A stretch of 64,000 nucleotides of DNA from an uncultured Actinomycetes bacterium (GTDB taxonomy: Bacteria > Actinomycetota > Coriobacteriia > Coriobacteriales > Atopobiaceae). The stretch spans positions 46,014 to 110,013 of the forward strand of contig OMWB01000024.1 of NCBI GenBank assembly GCA_900314645.1. Direction: 5' to 3'. The position numbers and the translations under genes are program-made. The notes beneath the pieces were generated by a model. It saw only the letters and a program-made list of their open reading frames with translations, was not told where the DNA came from and made no database searches. Positions 8,554 through 16,277 of the stretch are shown here, one piece after another. The first letter of the stretch is position 1; each line of letters starts with the position of its first letter.

Positions 8554-10041
8554 ATGTATTCGAAAGATGCGCACCTTGCTCGCATTGCCCGCACGGTGGC
8601 CTGCGCTTCCGTCTCGGTCGCGATGGCTGTCTCTGTCTTCACCGCGCTGCCGCTGTTTGCGCGCGCTGAGGAAGAGGCCGCCGAGCCCGAGGCCACCGTT
8701 GAGGAGCTCGCGGTCGTCGAGGACGAGGCTGAGGAAGAGGTCGTAGCTGAGGACGAGGCTACGCTCGAGGACGAGGCTGAGGTCGAGGCTGCGCCTGAGG
8801 CCGAGGAGGAGATCGTCGAGCTGACCGTCGAGGCCGAGGAAGAGACGGTTGCGCTCGAGGCTGCCAACGAGGAGCTCGTCCTGACCGCCGCCGCCCCGTC
8901 TAACGTGGGCTGGGTTGAGGTCGACGGCCACTGGACCTACTACAACGACAAGGGCGACCAGGTCTTCGGCTTCTATCAGGTGAAGAGCAAGTGGTACTAC
9001 TTCGATCCTGACAACTTTGGCTACATGGAGGTTGCCAGCGTCTTTGAGGTTGCTGGTGCCAAGTACGTTGCCGATGACGACGGAGTCTGCCAGACCAACA
9101 AGTGGGTCAAGGTCGACGGCAAGGACTACTTCACCGGCCTGAAGCACGGCGAGGTCTGCACTGGCTGGATCAAGGTCGACGGCAAGAACTACTACATGGG
9201 CAACGACGGCGTCATGCGCACCGGCTGGTTCGCGGTCTCCGGCAAGAACTACATCGCCGACGACAAGGGTGTCTGCCAGGCCTCGAAGTGGGTCAAGTAT
9301 GACGGCCAGTGGTACCTGACTGACGCCAACTGCGCGTGCCGCACCGGCTGGGCGCAGGACGACGGCACCTGGTACTACCTCCGCGAGGATGGCTCCATGG
9401 CCACCGGTTGGGTCAACGACGGCAAGAACATCTACTACATGGCTGATTCTGGCGCCATGTGCACTGGCTGGAAGAAGCTCGACGGTGACTGGTACTTCTT
9501 CAAGGATTCTGGCGCCATGGCCACCGGCTGGGCTCAGGACAAGGACATCTGGTACTACCTCGATCCCAACGACGGCGCCATGGGCTCCGGCAAGATGGTC
9601 TCCAACCAGGTCTTCAGCGACGGCAAGAACGAGTACGTTGCCAAGGCCAGCGGCGAGTGCCCGGCTGACGGCTGGGTGAAGATTGAGGGTTCCTGGTACC
9701 GCACCAACAGCTCCTGCGCCATCCGCACCGGTTGGTACAAGGTCGACGATGTTTGGTACTTCTCCAGCCCCATGAACGGCAAGATGATCGAGAGCACCCT
9801 GTTCTCCTACAACGGCAAGGCCTACATCGCCACCGCGAGCGGCGCCTGCCCGGCCAACACGTGGGTCAAGCTCTCTGGCTACTGGTACGTCACCGACGAG
9901 AACTGCGCATGCCGCGGCGGTTGGGTCAAGTACAAGGACGACTGGTACTACATGGACAAGGAGAGCTTCTACATGCTCACCGACACCACTACGCCTGATG
10001 GCTACAAGGTGGACAAGGACGGCAAGTGGGTGAAGGAGTAA
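8554..10041 (+). CDS. Choline-binding-repeat surface protein without a catalytic domain
   Basis: A 495-residue secreted protein: signal peptide of about 38 residues ending LFARA, then a Glu/Ala/Val-rich acidic stretch (about 39-110), then roughly fifteen CW repeats to the C-terminus (GWVEVDGHWTYYND and similar), ending TTTPDGYKVDKDGKWVKE like the lysozyme. No enzymatic domain is visible. It may be an adhesin, a cell-wall coat protein or a spacer. AAGAAGGAG at 8537-8545 picks the ATG at 8554 over one 51 bases earlier. It is inserted in opposite orientation between the ACP operon and the DltA-like gene. Confidence 0.88.
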   Translation: MYSKDAHLARIARTVACASVSVAMAVSVFTALPLFARAEEEAAEPEATVEELAVVEDEAEEEVVAEDEATLEDEAEVEAAPEAEEEIVELTVEAEEETVALEAANEELVLTAAAPSNVGWVEVDGHWTYYNDKGDQVFGFYQVKSKWYYFDPDNFGYMEVASVFEVAGAKYVADDDGVCQTNKWVKVDGKDYFTGLKHGEVCTGWIKVDGKNYYMGNDGVMRTGWFAVSGKNYIADDKGVCQASKWVKYDGQWYLTDANCACRTGWAQDDGTWYYLREDGSMATGWVNDGKNIYYMADSGAMCTGWKKLDGDWYFFKDSGAMATGWAQDKDIWYYLDPNDGAMGSGKMVSNQVFSDGKNEYVAKASGECPADGWVKIEGSWYRTNSSCAIRTGWYKVDDVWYFSSPMNGKMIESTLFSYNGKAYIATASGACPANTWVKLSGYWYVTDENCACRGGWVKYKDDWYYMDKESFYMLTDTTTPDGYKVDKDGKWVKE

Positions 10042-10070
10042 CTCTCCTGCAGGTCATAAGCTCATAGAGC

Positions 10071-10105
10071 AACGGGCCGCCTCAAGTGAGGCGGCCCGTT
10101 CTTTT
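10071..10105. terminator. Rho-independent terminator between convergent genes
   Basis: AACGGGCCGCCTC, loop AAGT, GAGGCGGCCCGTT makes a perfect 13-bp stem at 10071-10100 followed by cTTTT. It ends the choline-binding gene and probably also the DltA-like gene on the other strand. Confidence 0.88.
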
Positions 10106-10147
10106 GTGGTTCGGCTGTTAGGCCGGCCAATACGCTTGCCTGGTCGG

Positions 10148-11671
10148 TTAACGCTTGATGCGGCAGACGGCCTCGAGGGCGCGACGGTCGATCTTGCCGT
10201 TCTTGGTGAGCGGCATCTCGTCGATCTGATGCGTGCGGTTGGGCACCATGTACTGAGGCAGGGTCTCCTTCAGCTGCGCGGTGACCTCGCCCTTGTCGAG
10301 CTCGCCCACGTAGACCAGATGCAGGCGCTTGCGCTGGCCGTCATAGAGGCAGCAGGCGCGCAGCACGCCGTCAACGGCCTGGGCCGCGGCCTCGATGTCG
10401 CCCAGCTCGATGCGCTGGCCGAGGTGCTTGATCTGGTGATCCTTGCGGGAGGCATACACCAAGTTGCCGTCCGCATCGTAGGAGGCGAGGTCGCCAGTAC
10501 GATAGATGGGCTCGAGCCAACGCGTGTTGAGCGGGTTCTGCACAAAGGCGGCGGCGGTGAGGTCGGGACGACCGAGGTATCCCAGTGCCAGCGCCGTGCC
10601 GCTCACGCAGATCTCGCCCTGCACGCCAACCTCGCTGACCAGCTGATCCTTCTCGTCCAGGAGGAAGACCTTCTCGTTGGGGAAGGGCTGTCCCATGGGG
10701 ATGACCTCGTCTTTTGCGTAGGCGCGGGTGATGACCTGGTAGGTGCAGTTGCAGGTGATCTCGGTGGGACCGTACAGGTTGACGAAGGTGGCCTCGGGCA
10801 GGGCCTTCTGCCACACGGCGAGCTGCTTGGGCGGCATGACCTCGCCCGAGAACATGACGAGCCTGATGTCTGAGGGCATGCGGTAGTCAAACCCGTTCAT
10901 GATGGAGACGAAGCACATGGCGCTGACGGCCCAGATGAGAACGGTCGCCTTGGTGTCGCAGAGGTAGTCCATCAAGAGCGTGGGCTGCGAGAAGTACGCG
11001 CGCGGAACCAGCTGCAGGCGCGCGCCGGTGCGCAGCGCGGAGTAGATGTCCTTGACCGAGACGTCAAAGTCGAACGGCGCCTGGTTGGCGATGACGTCGT
11101 GCTCGGTGATGCCAAAGAGCTCGTCGAGCTGCGGGATGAAGTCGATGACCGAGCGATGCGAGACCACCACGCCCTTGGGCGTGCCCGTGCTGCCGCTGGT
11201 GAAGTTGCAGTACAGCGGGTCAACGTCGGTTGCCTGTGCGCGTCGGCTAGCGAGCAGCGCGTCGTCAGCTTCTGCCGCGAGCGCCTCGTCTATCAGGACG
11301 ACCTGCCACGGCGTGTCGGCGAAGAGCTCCTGCGCCTGGGCGAGGTTCTCGGCGTCGGTGAGGACTACGGCGGGGGAGAGCGCGTCGGCGATGGCGCGTA
11401 CGCGCACGTCGGTCTGGCGCACGTCGATGACCGAGTAGAAGCAGCCGGCCTGAACAGCGCCCAGCATGCAGGCAAAGGCAGCCGGGCTCTTCTCCAAGAA
11501 GAGCGCGACGGCCTGACGGGGCGTCGAGCGCTCCGCAAGCCACGTGCCCGCGCGACGCGACGCGTCGAGCAGCTCGTCGTAGGTCAGCGCGCCGTCTGGA
11601 TCTGCGACCGCGACCTTGTCAGGCAGCCGGTTGGCTGTTGCCTCTAGCCATTCGAGGACATTCGTTGCCAT
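10148..11671 (-). CDS. DltA-like adenylation enzyme (aminoacyl/acyl carrier protein ligase)
   Basis: A 507-residue ANL-superfamily enzyme that should adenylate a small acid and pass it to a carrier thiol. Core motifs: FTSGSTGTPKG at 157-167 (A3 loop), NLYGPTE at 298-304 (A5), YRTGDLA, KHLGQRIELGDIE, and a C-terminal NGKIDRRAL with the catalytic Lys. Length and motif style match DltA, which loads D-alanine on DltC. One difference: the FCGE motif whose Cys is linked to D-Ala selection in Bacillus DltA (from memory) reads MFSGE here, with Ser275. The carrier gene is about 1.8 kb away and an MBOAT and an SGNH gene are upstream on the same strand. The substrate may not be D-alanine. Confidence 0.87.
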   Translation of the reverse strand: MATNVLEWLEATANRLPDKVAVADPDGALTYDELLDASRRAGTWLAERSTPRQAVALFLEKSPAAFACMLGAVQAGCFYSVIDVRQTDVRVRAIADALSPAVVLTDAENLAQAQELFADTPWQVVLIDEALAAEADDALLASRRAQATDVDPLYCNFTSGSTGTPKGVVVSHRSVIDFIPQLDELFGITEHDVIANQAPFDFDVSVKDIYSALRTGARLQLVPRAYFSQPTLLMDYLCDTKATVLIWAVSAMCFVSIMNGFDYRMPSDIRLVMFSGEVMPPKQLAVWQKALPEATFVNLYGPTEITCNCTYQVITRAYAKDEVIPMGQPFPNEKVFLLDEKDQLVSEVGVQGEICVSGTALALGYLGRPDLTAAAFVQNPLNTRWLEPIYRTGDLASYDADGNLVYASRKDHQIKHLGQRIELGDIEAAAQAVDGVLRACCLYDGQRKRLHLVYVGELDKGEVTAQLKETLPQYMVPNRTHQIDEMPLTKNGKIDRRALEAVCRIKR

Positions 11672-11727
11672 GGGATTCCCCCTAGAAGTGTCTTGAAAAC
11701 GTTCCGTCTATGCTAGCCCATCCAGGA

Positions 11728-11841
11728 GCGCTTGTTGACATTGTGGGGCCGGTTCCGGTCAACATCCGCTGGGACTACGCATTGAATTGCATAGTCCCAG
11801 CGGATGTTGACCGGAACCGGCCCCACAATGTCAACAATCGC
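11728..11841. repeat. Inverted pair of 42-bp intergenic elements (copies A and A')
   Basis: Copy A (11728-11769) and copy A' (11800-11841) are each 42 bp. Each starts GCGCTTGTTGAC or GCGATTGTTGAC and ends GTCAACATCCGC when read in its own direction. The 18-base cores are complementary between the two, so with the flanking bases they form a hairpin with about 53-base arms and an 8-base loop (attgaatt). It lies between the SGNH gene and the DltA-like gene, which share a strand, so it could reduce read-through. There is no T-tract. Confidence 0.9.
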
Positions 11842-11843
11842 AA

Positions 11844-13247
11844 TTACAGGAGCGTGACGGTTTGGTAGTGAGAGCGCTCGGGCTCGGTGGCACCGGCCTG
11901 CCGCGCAAGGATCCGCACGTTGAGGAAGCGGTAGCCCTCGTCCGGAAGCGTGGCGACGGGGTCGGATGACCAGTCGCGCACGCGCGTCCAGTTGCCGTCG
12001 TCCTTCTGCATCTCAAAGGCATACTCAAGCTGGCAGCGCGAGCCCGCATAGGCGATGGCGGTCAGCTGCACCTTGCCGTCAACGTGCTCATCCTCAAAGC
12101 AGACGTAATAGATGCCGTCGAGTGACGCAAGGTACTCGTCGTAGCGGTCGTACGCATAGAACTGCGCGCTCACGTCCTCGCCGCTCTCAGCCCGCTTGAC
12201 GACGTCCACGAAGACCGGGGTGAAGCGCTCGGCACCTTGGCGGTTGAGGTGGGTGGCGTCGATGAAGTCGCCCTCCCAGATGTCGTAGAGATCCTGATGT
12301 GCCATGTTGAAGTCGAGGTAGAGCGCGCCGTGGGACGTTACGTACTCCTGCACCTCGGCCATGCCCGCGGGATAGGCCTCGCCGATGCTCAGCACCTCAA
12401 AGCGCGGGTGCGGCGCCACGAGCACCACCAGCTCCACGCCCTGTGCCTCGCAAAGCTCGCAGATCTGACGTAGGCCCCGAAGCTCGCTCTCGTTCAGGCC
12501 CTTGCCGCCCAGGCCCAGGTAGTCGAGGTGATTGACGCCCAGCAGGTTGGCACCAAGCGTCTCGGGGTTGACCTGCCCCTCATAGTTGGCATAGCCGTTG
12601 CCCAGCGGCACCCACGACCCGTCGATGCGCGCCTGGGCTTCGAGCGGCGTGGCGCACTCCAGACGGTTGTGGATGTTGCCCAGAATGGCGCTCGGCGTGT
12701 AGCTTACGTGGCTCAGCGTGAAGGGCATGAGGAACGAGAGCGAAGACACCGTGCCCACGTAGTCGGGGTTGGCGAGCAGCCGCAGGTAGCGTGCCACCTG
12801 CTCGCCGAAGGGCTGGCCGTTGCAAAGTGCCTGCACAAAGGCCATGTTGCTGTTGGCCCAGGGCTCCTCGGCAAGCTGCGTGTACGACGTGCCCAGGATG
12901 ACGCGGCGCACGGGATGCTCGTCAAGGGCCACCTTTAGGGCCTCGTAGGAGCTCTCCAGCGACTGGCCCGGGCTCGCGAGACAGAACGAGTTCGCGCCCA
13001 GCGCCTCGTCGATAGGCCCGGGCTGCAGCGAGTCCTGTGCCACCGAAGAGCCGATGACGACGGTGTCAAACTGTGCGCCCTCGGCCGTGGCTTGGCGATA
13101 CTCGTACCACACGGAGTCAGAGTTGGACCCGTACGGCTCAAGCGCCCACGTGAGGGCCACGTCAAGCGCCACGAGCGCGGCCAGCACGCAGAGGGCAGTC
13201 AGAATCCAGCGCAGCCAGGAGGGGCGGCGGGCATCAGAAGTTGGCAT
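11844..13247 (-). CDS. Membrane-anchored SGNH-like protein (DltD/AlgX-type partner of MBOAT)
   Basis: A 467-residue protein with one N-terminal membrane helix (about 13-36) and an extracellular SGNH-like domain: VVIGSSVAQ with Ser67/Ser68 (block I) and DATH at 330-333 (block V Asp/His). Such proteins accompany MBOAT acyltransferases (DltD with DltB, AlgX/AlgJ with AlgI) and complete transfer to the polymer. Residues about 370-467 form an extra beta-rich domain with conserved aromatic residues, not typical of DltD. The ATG at 13247 is preferred to a TTG at 13283; GGAGGAGG lies 11 bases before it. It overlaps the MBOAT gene end by 14 bases. It is not clearly orthologous to DltD. Confidence 0.78.
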   Translation of the reverse strand: MPTSDARRPSWLRWILTALCVLAALVALDVALTWALEPYGSNSDSVWYEYRQATAEGAQFDTVVIGSSVAQDSLQPGPIDEALGANSFCLASPGQSLESSYEALKVALDEHPVRRVILGTSYTQLAEEPWANSNMAFVQALCNGQPFGEQVARYLRLLANPDYVGTVSSLSFLMPFTLSHVSYTPSAILGNIHNRLECATPLEAQARIDGSWVPLGNGYANYEGQVNPETLGANLLGVNHLDYLGLGGKGLNESELRGLRQICELCEAQGVELVVLVAPHPRFEVLSIGEAYPAGMAEVQEYVTSHGALYLDFNMAHQDLYDIWEGDFIDATHLNRQGAERFTPVFVDVVKRAESGEDVSAQFYAYDRYDEYLASLDGIYYVCFEDEHVDGKVQLTAIAYAGSRCQLEYAFEMQKDDGNWTRVRDWSSDPVATLPDEGYRFLNVRILARQAGATEPERSHYQTVTLL

Positions 13248-14823
13248 ACAGGAACCCACCTCCTCCGTTGGTCGTGAAGTCAAAGGCGTACAGCACGAGC
13301 GCCGCCATGCCTAGGTAGAGGCAGCACCTCAGGACGGGGTGCCAGCCAAGTACGCGTTCGCGCACGTCAACGCCCTTCTCGGCATGCCAGCTGACCACCG
13401 CGATGACGATGCAGGCAACCAGCGCGATGCGCGAGATGCCAAACATCTCCGCACCCTCGATGTTGGCGAGCGCCAACGCCTGCCTGAAGGGCACCGGAGC
13501 GAGGTTGAAGAGCGTGGCATGGATGCAGGTGAAGGAGTCAGAGAGGCTCTTCACGCAGTCAAAGTAGCGCCCCACGTTGACCACGCAGAAGGTGCGCACC
13601 ACGGCAAACACATGGAACCACGTGGCGTCGTCGGCAATGCGCAGCCGCTCCTTGAGCGAGCGAAACGCCGGCGCAAGCAGGTCGGACACCGCGACGATGA
13701 TGCCGTTGTACAGGCCCCATCCCACATAGTGCCAGTCGGCGCCGTGCCAGATGCCCACCATCAGAAAGACGAGGATGTTGGCCACGCAGGCCGGAAGCGT
13801 GCGGCCCGCATGCGTGCCCAGCTTGGCCTTTGCCCACTTGCCAAAGCGCTGCATGGGCTTGGTGAGCGCGATGGGATAAAAGATGTAGTCGCGCATCCAC
13901 GAACCCAGCGACATGTGCCACCTGCGCCAGAAGTCGGCAAGCGAGACCGAGAAGTACGGCTGGCGGAAGTTCTGCGCCATCTGGACGCCAAAGAGCTCGG
14001 ATACGCCCTCCACGATGTCGATGCCGCCCGAGAAGTCGGCGTACATCTGGATGGAGTAGACGAGCACGCCGTAGAGCACCACCGAGCCCGGGATTCCGGG
14101 CGTGACGTTGCCAAAGACCATGCCCACGTTGTGCGCAAGCACGTTGGCGATGGCGAGCTTCTTGAAGAGGCCGTACCCCAGCCGCAGGAGGCCCTTGCGC
14201 ATGCCGTGCGCATCGGCGTTCCGCGTGGCAAAGAGCTGGCCCGACAGCTGGTCGTAGCGGCCGATGGGCCCCTGGATGATCTGCGGGAACCACGAGGCAA
14301 AGAGCAAGAACCGCAGGTAGCTCTGCTCGGGCGCGTACTTGGCGTTGTAGGCGTCAATCAGGTAGCCGATGCACTGGAACGTGTAGAACGAGATGCCCAG
14401 CGGAAGCAGGATGCCCAGGCTGGTGGGGGAGTCTGCCGCGCCAAAGTTGAAGAGCAGCACGTTGAGGTACTTGAAGAAGCCCAGGATGACGAGCGGCAGC
14501 ACGAGGGCGATCCAAAACGCGTGCCAGCGCTTCTGGTGGTAGCGCTCCTTGAGCGCCTTGCGCTCGGTGCGGTCCTTGGTGGCCTTGCGCGCGGCCTTGG
14601 CCTCGTCGTCAAGCCGCGCGAGCCACCGTGCCCCCGCCCAGATGTCGGCTGAGGTCAGAAGCAGCAGAAGGAGCGTCTGCCAGCTGCCGGCAAAGACGTA
14701 AAACGCAAGGCTTGCGGCAAGCAGCACGTACCACTGCGCCTGGGGCCGCGTGCGGCCGAGCGTGTAGTACGCGGCAAGTGCCACCACCAGCAGCAGCACA
14801 AACTGTAGGGAAAGCAATTCCAT
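13234..14823 (-). CDS. MBOAT O-acyltransferase (DltB/AlgI-like)
   Basis: A polytopic protein of about 529 residues in the membrane-bound O-acyltransferase family. It has many hydrophobic helices and the signature MVGIWHGADWHYVGWG near residue 370, containing the invariant His. The run YFSVSLADFWRRWHMSLG near residue 300 is typical of AlgI/DltB proteins. It would move an acyl or aminoacyl group from a carrier protein at the inner face to an extracellular acceptor. It is the first of the minus-strand set MBOAT, SGNH, DltA-like. Start is the ATG at 14821-14823; a GTG 18 bases earlier is possible, and neither has a strong ribosome site. Confidence 0.88.
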   Translation of the reverse strand: MELLSLQFVLLLVVALAAYYTLGRTRPQAQWYVLLAASLAFYVFAGSWQTLLLLLLTSADIWAGARWLARLDDEAKAARKATKDRTERKALKERYHQKRWHAFWIALVLPLVILGFFKYLNVLLFNFGAADSPTSLGILLPLGISFYTFQCIGYLIDAYNAKYAPEQSYLRFLLFASWFPQIIQGPIGRYDQLSGQLFATRNADAHGMRKGLLRLGYGLFKKLAIANVLAHNVGMVFGNVTPGIPGSVVLYGVLVYSIQMYADFSGGIDIVEGVSELFGVQMAQNFRQPYFSVSLADFWRRWHMSLGSWMRDYIFYPIALTKPMQRFGKWAKAKLGTHAGRTLPACVANILVFLMVGIWHGADWHYVGWGLYNGIIVAVSDLLAPAFRSLKERLRIADDATWFHVFAVVRTFCVVNVGRYFDCVKSLSDSFTCIHATLFNLAPVPFRQALALANIEGAEMFGISRIALVACIVIAVVSWHAEKGVDVRERVLGWHPVLRCCLYLGMAALVLYAFDFTTNGGGGFLYANF

Positions 14824-14896
14824 GAGCGAGGGGCCCACCAAAGGACGATGTGTGCATAACTCATTAATGATAACGAATTGTAGTCAGACGCGCCGC

Positions 14897-14926
14897 TTGA
14901 CGGGGTTTCTGCGCTATTCTTATACC
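14897..14926 (+). promoter_or_regulatory. Probable tyrS promoter
   Basis: TTGACG at 14897-14902 and TATACC at 14921-14926, 18 bases apart, stand upstream of tyrS. This gives an untranslated leader of about 75 bases. I looked for a T-box (AGGGTGG-type antiterminator motif) and did not find one. Confidence 0.5.
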
Positions 14927-15010
14927 TTGCGCGACTGGGTGCCGTGTCTGGCCGCCCTCGATCGCGAAGTCCTTAGGGTCCTCGGGCCCCGACCGTTGGA
15001 GGTAAGTTCG

Positions 15011-16231
15011 TTGCTGCCAGTCGAAGAACAGCTGAAGGTCATCACGTCCGGCACCATGCAGATCGTGCCTTTGGACGAGCTCAAGAAGAAGCTTGAGAAG
15101 GGCGTGCCCCTCAACATCAAGCTGGGCGTGGATCCCACCTCGCCTGACCTGCACCTGGGCCATGCCGTCCCCCTGCGCAAGATGCGCCAGTTCCAGGACC
15201 TCGGCCACCACGTGACGCTCATCATCGGCAACGGCACCGCCCTCATCGGCGATCCGTCCGGCCGCGACTCCACCCGCCCGCCCCTCACCGAGGAGCAGGT
15301 CGAGTCCAACGCCAAGACCTACGTCGAGCAGGCCATCAAGGTGCTGGACCCGGAGAAGACCACCATCGTGCACAACGGTGACTGGCTCAAGCCGCTCGAC
15401 CTGCAGAAGATGCTGCACCTCATGTCGCAGTTCAACGTGGCGCGCATCCTCGAGCGCGAGGACTTCCACAACCGCTACGAGAACCAGCAGTCCATCGCCC
15501 TGCACGAGTTCATCTACCCCGTGCTGCAGGCGTACGACTCGGTGGTCATCAACGCCGACCTCGAGATGGGCGGAAACGACCAGATCTTCAACCTGCTCGC
15601 TGGCCGCGACCTCATGCGCGCCGAGGGCATGGAGCCCCAGGTGGCGCTCACCGTGCCCCTGCTGGTGGGTCTGGACGGCCACAAGAAGATGTCCAAGAGC
15701 TATGGCAACTACGTGGGTCTCACCGACGAGCCCAACGACATGTTCGGCAAGCTCATGAGCATCGCCGACGAGATCGTCCCCCTGTACTTCCGCCTGTGCT
15801 CCACGCTCACCATCGATGAGATTGACCAGATCGAGGCTGACTTCAAGGCTGGTACGGCCGACCCGTACCAGATGAAGCGCAAGCTGGCCCGCAACATCGT
15901 CGACCTGTACCACGGCGAGGGCGAGGGCCAGAAGGCCCAGGACGCCTTTGACGCGCAGTTCAAGAAGGGCGAGATGCCCGAGGACACGCCCGAGTTCGCG
16001 GCGGCTGCCGTGGTCGAGCTCAACGACGAGGGCCTCATCTACCTGCCCAAGCTGCTGGTTACCGTGGGTATCGCCAAGACCGCGGGCGAGGCTCGTCGTC
16101 TCATCGACGGCGGCGGCGTCAAGATCGCCGGCCAGGCGCTCGCGCCGAAGGTCTATAACGTCGATCCCGAGCCGTTCGTGGCGGGTGCCGCGCTGCAGGC
16201 TGGCAAGAAGCGTTGGGCAAAGCTCGTCTAA
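15011..16231 (+). CDS. tyrS: Tyrosyl-tRNA synthetase
   Basis: A 406-residue class I aminoacyl-tRNA synthetase that charges tRNA-Tyr. HLGH at 48-51 and KMSKS at 226-230 are the ATP-binding signatures. The pocket region includes DPTSPDLHLGH and ADLEMGGNDQIFN, and an S4 RNA-binding domain (LPKLLVTVGIAKTAGEARRLIDGG) closes the protein. The style resembles the TyrZ branch. I choose the TTG at 15011: GGAGGT at 14998-15003 sits seven bases before it, and the protein then begins MLPVEEQLKVITSGT as in relatives. The longer open frame upstream crosses the promoter. This housekeeping gene separates the Dlt-like module from the Pce-like gene. Confidence 0.95.
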   Translation: MLPVEEQLKVITSGTMQIVPLDELKKKLEKGVPLNIKLGVDPTSPDLHLGHAVPLRKMRQFQDLGHHVTLIIGNGTALIGDPSGRDSTRPPLTEEQVESNAKTYVEQAIKVLDPEKTTIVHNGDWLKPLDLQKMLHLMSQFNVARILEREDFHNRYENQQSIALHEFIYPVLQAYDSVVINADLEMGGNDQIFNLLAGRDLMRAEGMEPQVALTVPLLVGLDGHKKMSKSYGNYVGLTDEPNDMFGKLMSIADEIVPLYFRLCSTLTIDEIDQIEADFKAGTADPYQMKRKLARNIVDLYHGEGEGQKAQDAFDAQFKKGEMPEDTPEFAAAAVVELNDEGLIYLPKLLVTVGIAKTAGEARRLIDGGGVKIAGQALAPKVYNVDPEPFVAGAALQAGKKRWAKLV

Positions 16232-16277
16232 GGCTGGGTCTGAGACAGTCTCTTTTTCGTAAGGCAAACTCGTTTTG

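Noticed and set aside
14824..15010. T-box riboswitch before tyrS
   Set aside because: No AGGGTGG-type antiterminator bulge sequence or terminator hairpin was seen; a plain promoter and short leader explain the region.
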